From NCBI RefSeq assembly GCF_000169095.1, contig NZ_AAVU01000035.1, positions 14,594 to 78,593 on the forward strand: DNA of 64,000 bases. The letters are read 5' to 3'. Source of the stretch: Lyngbya sp. PCC 8106. Its GTDB lineage: Bacteria > Cyanobacteriota > Cyanobacteriia > Cyanobacteriales > Microcoleaceae. Each line of letters opens with the position of its first letter. The first letter of the stretch is position 1. Positions 26,878-36,384 of this stretch are shown piece after piece. The notes beneath the pieces are model-generated. The model was given only the letters and a program-made list of their open reading frames with translations. It searched no databases and had not been told where the DNA came from. The position numbers and the translations under genes were made by a program.

Positions 26878-27430
26878 TTAGTAACTCTGAAGCTACAGTA
26901 AAAAAACAAACAAAACACCTATGTTTGTTGCTCTATTATAGATGAAATATTGCAGTTTATGTTTTAATTTGTTGTTGCCATCTGAGTCGGTGAACGGTCG
27001 GGTCGCTGCTGGTGATTTTAGCCTGGATGATCACCGGAGATCTCTTTGAGATTGATGGGGTCTGAACTCTATACCGTTTTGAGGATTTGATCCTATTTTT
27101 GTCAAGATCGAAAAACCCAGGTTTAAATGATTTGAGGTTGATTTATTGGAAAAAAAGAAAGAGAAAATGAGCTATTTTTTATTCTGATCAAAAGAAAATC
27201 TAGGGACGGGAAACAAATTTGATCGGATTCTCTGATTTTTTTAAAGGTTCTAAAAACTTATGGTTTTCCACAGTCAAGGTCGATTTCGATAAAATTTAGA
27301 CCCAAAAAACTTGACAAAAAAGTTATTTTATAGTAAAAAAATGTCAACAATATTTGATAATTAGGTTGCAACTAAGCCAAACCCCGCTTAAAATTTAAAC
27401 TTTAAAAGCTCAAATCAAGGTTCACAAAGG
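26878..27430. other. intergenic region without recognised features
   Basis: AT-rich 550-bp region between the divergent M1 aminopeptidase and aspC genes. It should carry both promoters. I see no gene, RNA or repeat in it. An AACAAACAAAACA-type run lies close to the aminopeptidase start. Confidence 0.6.
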
Positions 27431-28597
27431 ATGAAGCTGGCAGCACGAGTCGAGCAGGTTACACCGTCCCTGACGTTAGCAATCTCAGCCAAAGCTAAAG
27501 CGATGAAGGCTGAGGGAATAGATGTCCTCAATTTTAGTGTGGGAGAACCTGACTTCGACACACCTAAACACATTGTCGCTGCGGCTAAGGAGGCGTTAGA
27601 CGAGGGCAAAACCCGTTATGGGCCAGCAGCCGGGGAACAGAAGCTAAGACAGTTAATCGCAAAATCCCTCAGCCAACAGACAAGCCTATCCTATCAAGCC
27701 GAGAACATCATTGTCACCAATGGCGGTAAACAGTCGCTGTACAACCTGATGATGGCGACGATAGAAGCCGGAGATGAGGTGATTATTCCGGCGCCGTATT
27801 GGGTGAGCTATCCTGAAATGGTGAAACTCGCAGAAGGAAATCCTGTCATTGTTCCGACTTATGGAGATACCGGATACAAAATTACCCCCGAACTTTTGCG
27901 TCAGTCAATTACCTCAAAAACGAAACTATTTATCCTGAATTCTCCTTCTAATCCGACGGGAATGGTGTATTCTCCCGATGAAATTCGAGCCTTAGCAAAA
28001 GTTATTGTCGAAGCAGGAATTTATGTGGTAGCCGATGAGATTTATTGTAAAATAATCTACGATGATGCTAAACATCTGAGTATTGCTGCCGCTCATCCTG
28101 AGAGTTATAAATACACTTTTATTAGTAGTGGTTTTGCCAAAGCTTACGCAATGACGGGGTGGAGATTAGGATATTTAGCGGGCGATACCCAAGTCATTAA
28201 AAGCTTAACTCGCATTCAAGGTCATAGCACTTCCAATGTGTGTACATTTGCTCAATATGGGGCTATAGCTGCTTTAGAAAATTCCCAAGAATGCGTTGAA
28301 GAAATGCGATTAGCTTTTGCAAAACGGCGAGAAGTTATGTATGAAATGCTCAGTAATATTTCAGGAATTAGCTGTATTAAACCCGATGGTGCATTTTATA
28401 TGTATGTGAATATTGGCAAGTTAGGCATCACTTCAGTTGATTTTTGTAATGCCTTATTAGAAGATAAACAGATTGCAGGTGTTCCGGGAATTGCTTTTGG
28501 AAATGATGATCATATTCGCTTATCTTATGCGACTGATTTAGGAACGATTGAGACGGGAATGAAACGCTTAGAAGAATTTGTGCGTTCACATCTTTAA
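27431..28597 (+). CDS. aspC: aspartate aminotransferase (PLP-dependent, class I)
   Basis: 388 residues, usual length. Motifs: NFSVGEPDFDTP near the start, NPTG (174-177), Asp202/Tyr205 (ADEIYCK), the PLP-binding Lys237 (SGFAKAYAMTGWRLGYLAG) and the substrate-binding Arg in HIRLSYAT. Belongs to the I-gamma/I-beta type aspartate (and prephenate) aminotransferases of cyanobacteria. It converts aspartate and 2-oxoglutarate to oxaloacetate and glutamate in the cytosol. The start ATG follows AAAGG. Some members also use other amino acids, so specificity is not certain. Confidence 0.92.
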   Translation: MKLAARVEQVTPSLTLAISAKAKAMKAEGIDVLNFSVGEPDFDTPKHIVAAAKEALDEGKTRYGPAAGEQKLRQLIAKSLSQQTSLSYQAENIIVTNGGKQSLYNLMMATIEAGDEVIIPAPYWVSYPEMVKLAEGNPVIVPTYGDTGYKITPELLRQSITSKTKLFILNSPSNPTGMVYSPDEIRALAKVIVEAGIYVVADEIYCKIIYDDAKHLSIAAAHPESYKYTFISSGFAKAYAMTGWRLGYLAGDTQVIKSLTRIQGHSTSNVCTFAQYGAIAALENSQECVEEMRLAFAKRREVMYEMLSNISGISCIKPDGAFYMYVNIGKLGITSVDFCNALLEDKQIAGVPGIAFGNDDHIRLSYATDLGTIETGMKRLEEFVRSHL

Positions 28598-28620
28598 GAA
28601 ATAGGAAATAGGGAATAGGC

Positions 28621-28655
28621 AAAAGGCACTCATGCAAAAGGCACTCATGCAAAAG
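28621..28655. repeat. 15-bp tandem repeat
   Basis: AAAAGGCACTCATGC occurs twice in tandem (28621-28650), followed by a third start AAAAGGCA. It is part of the short repetitive tract between aspC and the acylphosphatase gene, which also contains CCCCGTTCC repeats near 28690. Confidence 0.85.
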
Positions 28656-28717
28656 GCAACAGAGAAGATTCATAATTCATAACTGTTCCCCGTTCCCCGT
28701 TCCCTGTTCCCTCTTTC

Positions 28718-29011
28718 CTAACGCGAAATCTCAAAATCCTGTAAACCTTTGGGAGACTCCTGATGAACAGACACCTGTTGAACAACAGCCGCAGGTGGGC
28801 CTTGATGACACCATTCGATCATTGATTTTACATCAGGTTGTGAGCCTTCCAATACCGCTTCGACGCGACCATCTGACAAATTCCTCACCCAACCGTTAAC
28901 GTTGCGTTGTATCGCCGCTTCACGAGTCGAAAACCGAAAGCCGACCCCTTGGACTCGTCCCGAGATGATCAGGCGAACACGTTGAGTTGATGAGGGTGAT
29001 GAGTTTGGCAT
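28718..29011 (-). CDS. acyP: acylphosphatase
   Basis: 97 residues from ATG 29011 (MPNSSPSSTQRVRLII); an ATG at 29026 would add five residues and sit directly against the helicase stop. The family signature is present: GRVQGVGFR with the catalytic Arg, and GWVRNLSDGRVEAVLEG with the catalytic Asn. It hydrolyses acyl phosphates in the cytosol. It is the third gene of a minus-strand run behind the unknown large protein and the helicase, with almost no spacing, so it is probably cotranscribed; a functional link to them is not obvious. Confidence 0.92.
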   Translation of the reverse strand: MPNSSPSSTQRVRLIISGRVQGVGFRFSTREAAIQRNVNGWVRNLSDGRVEAVLEGSQPDVKSMIEWCHQGPPAAVVQQVSVHQESPKGLQDFEISR

Positions 29012-29026
29012 TAATGATATAATCAA

Positions 29027-32000
29027 TTAGCTTTCTTCTAGGTCTTCTAATAAAATGGTGTTGAGTAAATTCAACTCGGAAGATGCCATAAAATAGCAGT
29101 TATTAAACGCTGATTCTAACGAAGAAATTGACGGACGGCCAGCCACCGCAGCCCAAGGAAAATCCCGGTATTTAGCAATCACAGGCATGACTGACCCTTG
29201 AGGGGTTAATGTCCGTCCCAAGGCATTTCGCCAGGTTTCCGAATCTTCTAATTCCTGTTTTCTTTTAAACCCATCATTAGCAGAATCTTCTCGCCAAAAT
29301 TGGGGATAATCTAGGGGTAAGGCAATCATCACATCGTTGGATTGAATCTCTTCTAGTATAGAATATTCTCGCCATTCGGCGTTATTTTCACGCAGTAAAA
29401 TTTTATAGAGATCGCGAGCGGGGTCACGCAGTTTTCGCGGGATTTTTTGAGACTCTCCTTCTCCTATTTGATTGAGTATACCCATCAATCGCTTTCTAGC
29501 TTGACGAATTGAAGCTTGAGACTCAGAGAAACTGTATTTTTGTTGATTTTGGCGATCGCCCCAATCTTCCCACCAAAACGCCCCCAAACAAGTGAGATAA
29601 TCGGGAATCTTGGTTGTATCATTGACTTTTGGTAACAGGGAACTTGAGGGACGAGAAATTGTTTTAACTAATGCTTCAAGCGTCGGATAATTGGCGAAAG
29701 AAACCCGATCAACTTGAGTCGTTCGTCCTGTTAATTTAAAATCTTTAAACAATTCTTCTACCAATTGTTGACCTTTCCTCACAAGTCCTTTTAACTCCGA
29801 AGGATAACTTTGATCACACACAAAAACATTAGCCTCTTGCAAAAACTGTTTAATCTCATCAGAAATTAACTGAATTAACTCATCATCCCCAATACTACCA
29901 ACCGGAACAAAAGCCAACCGTTGTTTTTGCAGTCCTGCATCTCCTTTAATTCGAGTCAAAATCGTCGAACGCAGCATTAATAATAACGTTAATAAATCGC
30001 TGGATTGACGCAACCATTGACGTTGTTTATCGACGGTTTCACTGGGAATAAAAAAGTCATTAATCAGTAACACAACCCGCCGAGAAATATTTTCACCCGA
30101 ACATTTTTCACCCGTTTCTGGATGGGTATATTGTCCGCGTCCGCGATAAATTAACTGGGCAATTTCCATTAATGAAGTTTCTACACTAAAACGGGGAAAA
30201 GAGGCAATAATCCAATCAGCTTTTGGAAAAGAAACCCCCCTCGACCCGGAAGAAGTCATTAAAAAGACCTTGACATTATCCCGCTGGGGTTCGGTGACTA
30301 ACCGCAGGCGTTCACGGGGTAAAACACTTTGGTCTAAAACTTGAACTTCATCTTTTGAAAATAACCGTTTATTTCCCTCGGTTAACATTCCCTTGAGTTG
30401 GCGTAAAAATGCTTTATCTTGAGCAAAAAATATAATTTGTTGCGCGTTATTTTCTAACCCTTTTTTAATTTCTTGCCAAGCATTATTTAAAAGAACAGTA
30501 TCACTCTGTTGACGAATAGCTGTTTTAATACTTTGTTGTTTTCCATCACGGTTTAATTCTGGGGTAATTATCGACAGACGAATACTATAATCAATTGTTA
30601 ATTCTGTCGCCGGATAACTATTGCTCATAATATGTAAAGCTGAGTGTTTTTTTCCGCCTATTTTTAATTCAGTTCCCGTTACCCGAAACGCTTCATCACC
30701 CCGGCTCGGACTAATCAAAACTTTATCGGGAACACGCTTACCCGCTTCCATAAAATTCTTCAGAACAATTTCATTACTTAAAGACGCATCTGCAATAATT
30801 AAAATTACCCGAAACGGTGAATTTTCAGGGATTCCAATAAACTGTTGTTGTAACCATCTGGCGATTTCATTAACAAATAATGCTCCGGCTCCATCCCCCG
30901 CTACTTCATCGACCATCACAATAATTGTCGGAACCCGTTTGGCAAATTCTAGACGTTCATTAATTCCGGGTCTAGTATCAACAGGATTGCGAAATAAGTT
31001 GCTTAACGCTTCAATTGTCGTCCCCTTGCTTAAATTTCGATAACCTTGTGTCGCTACCGTTAAAACAACTTGTTGAACTTGGGGGTTTTCTTTCAATAAA
31101 TGACGAGTTGCAGTCGCCAAAGTTCTTAAAACTCCAGGACTTATTTTTGTATTAACTCGCTCATCCCGTTCATTTAGAGATTCTTTATAGCGTTGACTGG
31201 TAGCAATATCATTATTAATTTCTTGTTCTTCTTCGGGATTAATACAAAGGGTATTAATAGCAGGATCTTTGAAATGCTCAACCCCATTTACAACAACAAG
31301 ACTATCAATATTTCTCGTGTTTTCTTCTTGAGAGGCTATTTTCTGCTCATAGTAGGTTTTAGCGGAACGAATCAGTAAAGAGTTAGTTGTGACTGTTAAT
31401 ATTCCCGTCTTTTTACCCTGTTCTTCGGCTAAATCTTGGGTAACATTTTGGTTGATCACAACACGAGGACTCGCATATAAAAATAAAAATCCTTCGCTTT
31501 GTTCTTTCAAAAAAGAGACAACCGAAGCGGTTTTCCCAATCCCCGGATTTCCTTCCAAAGCGATCACATTTAATTGCCCAGATATTGCCGAAGCTAAACC
31601 TGCTTTGATCACCGATTTATGAGCATCTCTAAGCGTTAAACTAGGTTGAGTTAGATAGGGTTTAATCGCGGAACGGGGAGAGGTTTGAAAGTAAGTTTTC
31701 AGCTTTTCTGTTTCTTCAATGGCGTCTACAATCTGCTGTTTTTCAAAGGTTTGCATGGGTTGAAAGAAGTCTTCTACCTGCTCACTAAAATCCATGCTTA
31801 AATCTTTTTCAAAGCTGGGCGTTTGCTTAAAATAACTTTTCGCTTGCTTCTTTAAAGAAGGAGGGAGAGACTTTAAAAGTCTATTAAAAACGACTTTAAT
31901 TTCAGCGTTAAAATTTTCTGGACTTTTCTGTTTGATTAGATGTTCATAAGCTTCACCCAAAGATTTCATTAACTGAACTTGGGGATTATTCTCAGAATTA

Positions 32001-32899
32001 AAATTAGCCGATAAACTTTCAACCCCGTTTGATGTAATCGCCATTGCTCGAGTCATACAAGAGTTTTGTAACCGCTTTTTCCTTTGCAGCAAATCAACTA
32101 ATTTATGCGTATAGGAAGACGCTTGAGATAATTTATAAAGGGGTTTATCTTTCCCACTAAACACAAAAAGATGTTTTTCTAATTTAGAACTAACTTGCAG
32201 TTGATCGCCTTGAACTTCTGCACAAATCCGCGAAAAACTTCCTCTCGCATCTAGATAACGAGTATAACGGTTAATTTCTTGACAATGAGCCGTTTCTAAA
32301 CGAAAGTCTTCTAATTCTAAAGGAGCATTAAAAGAAAACTCAAAACAGAGAAGAAAATCCTGTGAGGATTGACGTTTTTTGAGTTGTTCTTCTGTGGGAG
32401 ATAGCCAGAGTAAAAAGTCCGCTCGTCCTGGCTGTCCTTGCTTGACTAAAGACTGATCAATAAAATCCGAAATGTTAAAAGCTTGATGAAATTCTTCAGC
32501 CGTTTTCTTGGGTTCCAAATCTCTATTATCCGTTTTTCCGGGTAACGTCAAAGGACACCATAACGCCTCTAATTTCATCCGGCGAGAGGGTTTATAATGA
32601 TTCAGACATTCTCGTAAGCTACTCCAGCCTAAACCGTACCCTAAAACCAATAAATGGCGTAAATATTCTTGAATCCATTCTTCAATATAAATATCGTGAA
32701 CAGGTAAAGTTTTTGTCTCTTTTAAAGCTTGAATTAGGTGTTTGCTGAGTTGACTAATTTTAACATTTCGCCAAGGTTCGAGTTGGGGATGTTCTTCGTT
32801 TAAGAATTTACTATGCAGTAAATGAGCGAGGACACCCCGTTGAACGGCGATTTCAAAAACTTGTCCCCAAATTGAAGCTTGTTCTAAATTACTGTTCAT
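29027..32899 (-). CDS. large SF2 (DinG/XPD-like) helicase with N-terminal possible nuclease region
   Basis: 1290 residues. Walker A at 450-457 (GNPGIGKT), Walker B DEVA at 664-667 (IIVMVDEVAGDGAG), motif V-like TSSGSRGVSFPKADWII (882-898) and motif VI-like QLIYRGRGQ (915-923) define an SF2 ATPase; the motif V/VI region recalls DinG/XPD helicases. Residues 1-430 are separate. They include GRADFLLWL (159-166) and, 20 residues on, FLLCFEFSF, a spacing like a PD-(D/E)XK nuclease core but with Ser where Lys is expected. The C-terminal ~350 residues are unassigned. The ATG overlaps the upstream stop as ATGA, so the two proteins are translationally coupled. Function unknown; a role in DNA defence or mobile-DNA control is inference. 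Confidence 0.7.
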   Translation of the reverse strand: MNSNLEQASIWGQVFEIAVQRGVLAHLLHSKFLNEEHPQLEPWRNVKISQLSKHLIQALKETKTLPVHDIYIEEWIQEYLRHLLVLGYGLGWSSLRECLNHYKPSRRMKLEALWCPLTLPGKTDNRDLEPKKTAEEFHQAFNISDFIDQSLVKQGQPGRADFLLWLSPTEEQLKKRQSSQDFLLCFEFSFNAPLELEDFRLETAHCQEINRYTRYLDARGSFSRICAEVQGDQLQVSSKLEKHLFVFSGKDKPLYKLSQASSYTHKLVDLLQRKKRLQNSCMTRAMAITSNGVESLSANFNSENNPQVQLMKSLGEAYEHLIKQKSPENFNAEIKVVFNRLLKSLPPSLKKQAKSYFKQTPSFEKDLSMDFSEQVEDFFQPMQTFEKQQIVDAIEETEKLKTYFQTSPRSAIKPYLTQPSLTLRDAHKSVIKAGLASAISGQLNVIALEGNPGIGKTASVVSFLKEQSEGFLFLYASPRVVINQNVTQDLAEEQGKKTGILTVTTNSLLIRSAKTYYEQKIASQEENTRNIDSLVVVNGVEHFKDPAINTLCINPEEEQEINNDIATSQRYKESLNERDERVNTKISPGVLRTLATATRHLLKENPQVQQVVLTVATQGYRNLSKGTTIEALSNLFRNPVDTRPGINERLEFAKRVPTIIVMVDEVAGDGAGALFVNEIARWLQQQFIGIPENSPFRVILIIADASLSNEIVLKNFMEAGKRVPDKVLISPSRGDEAFRVTGTELKIGGKKHSALHIMSNSYPATELTIDYSIRLSIITPELNRDGKQQSIKTAIRQQSDTVLLNNAWQEIKKGLENNAQQIIFFAQDKAFLRQLKGMLTEGNKRLFSKDEVQVLDQSVLPRERLRLVTEPQRDNVKVFLMTSSGSRGVSFPKADWIIASFPRFSVETSLMEIAQLIYRGRGQYTHPETGEKCSGENISRRVVLLINDFFIPSETVDKQRQWLRQSSDLLTLLLMLRSTILTRIKGDAGLQKQRLAFVPVGSIGDDELIQLISDEIKQFLQEANVFVCDQSYPSELKGLVRKGQQLVEELFKDFKLTGRTTQVDRVSFANYPTLEALVKTISRPSSSLLPKVNDTTKIPDYLTCLGAFWWEDWGDRQNQQKYSFSESQASIRQARKRLMGILNQIGEGESQKIPRKLRDPARDLYKILLRENNAEWREYSILEEIQSNDVMIALPLDYPQFWREDSANDGFKRKQELEDSETWRNALGRTLTPQGSVMPVIAKYRDFPWAAVAGRPSISSLESAFNNCYFMASSELNLLNTILLEDLEES

Positions 32900-35800
32900 C
32901 GCGTTGTCCTCCGACGAAGTACCTGAGCCATGCGAGTCAGTATCGCTGGATAACTTAATAAGACTTTTCCTTGACGCCGTGAGTGTAAAATTTTTGCTTC
33001 TCCTGCGGCTTCAGTGGTATTCGGAGAAATCCAACCAAAGGGGTCAAGAACGGGAATAAATTGTTGATTCTGTATACCCCGTTCGGCTTCAATAAAATGG
33101 AGTCCTCGCAGTACAGTTAATAAGCAAGGATGAACGCTAGAATTTTGTTCGGGATCGATTAAATGTTGACGCGATTTTTCCGTCCAATTAATATTACTAA
33201 TGCGAGAATCGGAGAGCATAAAATAAACACAAAATCCCGATTGTGGTCTTTTTGATTCGTCAATGGCGTGGAGGGTTGCAAAGGTATAAACCGGAATAAT
33301 ATCGCGTAACCCCATTTCATTAATCTGCTCAGAAAAATAGGTGTGATCGCTGGCTCGTAAAATTTCAAAAGCGGCTTCGTTGTTCTTCTGGCGTTGTCGC
33401 ATTCTGGTTCCGGGAAAGACATCTCGCAGCAGGGTATATATGGTTAAATCGGGGAAATCTTGGTAGAGTTTTTGCAGAAAGTTTTTATCCGCTAAAGGGG
33501 TATTATAATCTGCTGTTCTGTTAATTCGACGACTCCGATAACTATGAGCTAATAAAATAATATGTTGACAACCTTGTTTTTCTAGATAGGCGACTTCTTC
33601 TTTAATGAGTCGTTGTTCGCGGAGTTCTTCTTCGCTAGAAACAATATCAGATTGCATTCGTTCGGCTTTGAGTTCGTAGCCAACGAGGGGGTTTTCGATA
33701 GCGGTAGCGATGTAGCTTTGACTTAAAATTATATCATTTTTCTGGGGATTTTTTGGGCTTTCATCGCAGGGGCGGCTTTTATAGGAAATTAAACCCAGTT
33801 TGGAGACGGAGGGTTTTTCAGGAGTAGAAATGGCAATGGGAAATGCACTGAATAAGGCGGTGAATACTCCTTTTTTTACATGGGTTGCATTTTTCTTTTT
33901 CAGGTTTTGTAAGACTAGCCCCTGCATTCGGGTGGGATTATCTTGGGCTAACAAGGACTCCAGGGCTTGAGCCGCAGCATAGATATATTGTTCGCCGCTT
34001 TGATCATCATTTTCTTGGCTTTCTTGTAGTCGTAAAATTGAGGTTGTAAAGGATAAGTTTTCGGTGTTTTTGAGTTGTTTGACGATACACCACAAACAAG
34101 TATAAATCAGAACTGCAAAGGCGGTTACTGCTGCTGAATGTCGTTGCTTTGCTTCATCCTGTTGTTGTTTCTTTTTATTGCTTCTCTGTAATGTTCGGGT
34201 TTCGTATTCAATTTGAATGGCTTTGGGTAAAGCCCAGTCACGGGCTTTAATAGCAATTGGACAAGGTTTGTATTTTTTGGGTTGATTTTGCTTCGCTGTT
34301 TCCGGTTTACTCTGCTCTTTTTTTTCTGTTTCCTCGGCTTTCCATTCATAGGGAACAAAAATCACCTGTAATAATTTTTCGGGTAAACACCGTTTAATCT
34401 TTACAGATTGTCCCTTGTCTTTGATGACCAAATTTCGTTCTAATAATTCAGTTTCTACTTTAATTGAAAACAGGAGATTGGGAATTAATGACGGATTTTC
34501 ATCGATTTCGATTTGTTGTAGCCAAGCAATTTTGTCCTGTGTGTCTGAGTTTGATGTCACTAATAAATCAGGGGTTCCGGTTTCGGCAATTTCGAGTCTG
34601 TCCCAGTTAACAATTCCTTTTTTCAGACCAATAAATTGTGTGGCTGTTTCTCGGTCAACTTGGGAGATAATTTGTTCCCCTTGGCTTTTGAGAATGCTAA
34701 TTAAAGCTGCTGCTATTTTATTCATTGAGTCATCACGATTGCTCAGTTCTTGAATAAAACCCTCCATTTCTTGTCTCTGAGTTTCTTTGATTTTATCAAC
34801 TAGTTTTTCCAGTCCTCTTTCAATTTCTTTTTGAGTTAATTTTCGGTCATTACTCGGAACAACAACGGATAGAAAAAATAGTTCCGAAAAGCAATTTCTG
34901 AGCCGATAGTGAGAGAGATTCTCCGCTTCTGATAAATCTTCTTGGATTCTCTCTAAGCGGGCTTTAAAGGCTGATTTTCCTCGCTCTGGATTGTTTCCAT
35001 TGATCCGAAAACGATAACTAATTTCGCGAGTAATATTATTATCGGTTGACTCGGAGTTAGCTTGTCTATTTTCAAAAATTTGGGTTTCCCATTCCGGCCA
35101 AACAGCCAGACAAGAGAAGAATCTAGTATTATGAATATAATCGAGAAAATTAATTTCCGCCATGGCTCCATATTTGGCGGTGAGATCGAGTGTTAATCCT
35201 TGGTTTTTGACAATTTCAACAAAGTGCTTGATTCGTTGAATATATTCTGCTAAAAGTTGTTTATTCTGGTCTTTACTGTCTTTGGCTTTGTTCGCGATCG
35301 CCTCCATAATTCTAAAGGTAATATTTAAACGAACCCTCGATAAAGCCTCATCCTCTAAAAATTCAAGAAAGCGTCTAATTTGACTTTCAACTCGGTTATG
35401 TTCGGCTTCTAAACTAGCGATCGCTTCGTCGATTTCATCTTCATCTGCATCTCGATTGGTTTCGAGTTCATCGGCGATCGCATCGCACATTCGCTTAAAA
35501 TAATTACTACTATCAATCCGTTCTACTGCGGAAATAATTTTCGCAACTTCAACACCGCGATCGCTTTTAGATTGGTTGCGATCGTCAAAAGCTAGGGGAA
35601 TTAAATTCGCCTGACTGATTCCCGAGGGAAAATAACCACTAACCCGTTTCGCCAGGTTTTCCAACTCTTCTTTGACATTATCAATGAGGAAATCTTCTAA
35701 CTTCACATCAGGGGGAAGTGCGTTTTTTAAAGCTTCTAAAATGCTCTCTCGCAGTCGATCAACCCCGTTGGGAAGTTGTTGTTCATTTCCTTCGCTCAGT

Positions 35801-36105
35801 TGACCCCCAATGCGACTCTCAAAGCCATATCCTGGCGGATCGAAATCCTTGACAAAATTACTGTCTTGTGACTTAAATTCTTTGAGGGAAAATAGCCGCA
35901 ACAATACTCCCGAGGTGCAGATTCTCAATCGTTTTCGGTGTTGATCGTAGTAAAATAGAGGCCGTTGTTGAGGATTGTCAGGAAGTTCTGAACTCTGGGA
36001 TTTGACGGCGATCGCTTTTTCGAGCAAACTAACTAAAAGCGCAAGATTGAGGGAAGCTTGCTGCTGTGAAGCCTGTAGGGACGCACCCTGATTTGAATCT
36101 TTCAT
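32896..36105 (-). CDS. 1069-residue protein of unknown function, partner of the helicase
   Basis: ATG 36105 is preceded by AGGAGA. I recognise no domain by motif. Residues 200-450 are largely charged helices. A lysine/glutamine-rich linker lies at 592-655. Residues ~768-960 alternate predicted strands and helices in the order KLGLISYK, IILSQSYIAT, GYELKAERM, helix, HIILLAHSY, helix, LTIYTLLRDV and IPVYTFATL. That is the order of an RNase H-like/PIWI fold, but I do not see its acidic catalytic residues. First gene of the unit and 4-bp overlap with the helicase. Could be a nucleic-acid-binding partner; not proven. Confidence 0.6.
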   Translation of the reverse strand: MKDSNQGASLQASQQQASLNLALLVSLLEKAIAVKSQSSELPDNPQQRPLFYYDQHRKRLRICTSGVLLRLFSLKEFKSQDSNFVKDFDPPGYGFESRIGGQLSEGNEQQLPNGVDRLRESILEALKNALPPDVKLEDFLIDNVKEELENLAKRVSGYFPSGISQANLIPLAFDDRNQSKSDRGVEVAKIISAVERIDSSNYFKRMCDAIADELETNRDADEDEIDEAIASLEAEHNRVESQIRRFLEFLEDEALSRVRLNITFRIMEAIANKAKDSKDQNKQLLAEYIQRIKHFVEIVKNQGLTLDLTAKYGAMAEINFLDYIHNTRFFSCLAVWPEWETQIFENRQANSESTDNNITREISYRFRINGNNPERGKSAFKARLERIQEDLSEAENLSHYRLRNCFSELFFLSVVVPSNDRKLTQKEIERGLEKLVDKIKETQRQEMEGFIQELSNRDDSMNKIAAALISILKSQGEQIISQVDRETATQFIGLKKGIVNWDRLEIAETGTPDLLVTSNSDTQDKIAWLQQIEIDENPSLIPNLLFSIKVETELLERNLVIKDKGQSVKIKRCLPEKLLQVIFVPYEWKAEETEKKEQSKPETAKQNQPKKYKPCPIAIKARDWALPKAIQIEYETRTLQRSNKKKQQQDEAKQRHSAAVTAFAVLIYTCLWCIVKQLKNTENLSFTTSILRLQESQENDDQSGEQYIYAAAQALESLLAQDNPTRMQGLVLQNLKKKNATHVKKGVFTALFSAFPIAISTPEKPSVSKLGLISYKSRPCDESPKNPQKNDIILSQSYIATAIENPLVGYELKAERMQSDIVSSEEELREQRLIKEEVAYLEKQGCQHIILLAHSYRSRRINRTADYNTPLADKNFLQKLYQDFPDLTIYTLLRDVFPGTRMRQRQKNNEAAFEILRASDHTYFSEQINEMGLRDIIPVYTFATLHAIDESKRPQSGFCVYFMLSDSRISNINWTEKSRQHLIDPEQNSSVHPCLLTVLRGLHFIEAERGIQNQQFIPVLDPFGWISPNTTEAAGEAKILHSRRQGKVLLSYPAILTRMAQVLRRRTTR

Positions 36106-36384
36106 TGTTTGGGGTCTCCTGATTATTCTGCCTGTTCAGACAGCTTCATCCTGCTTGAGTTGACCCAACCCCAGAGAATGGTATCTAAGCCCAAATTTTA
36201 TTACAGTTTTTCTACCTTGTCAATCCCCGGATAGAAGAAAAGGAAAAGACCCAGCCAATTGCCCAAGAGTCAGGGGTTTCAATGGAACTGCTGTTTATGC
36301 CTTCACCTGTTTAAGTGAATAAATTGATGCAAAAGTAACGCCAGATTATTATTATAATGACTTATTGTCAACAGGGAGGCAGAT

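Noticed and set aside
29027..36105. Assignment to a named defence system (Hachiman, Druantia, DISARM, BREX)
   Set aside because: I could not match gene sizes or motifs to any of these; naming one would be guesswork.
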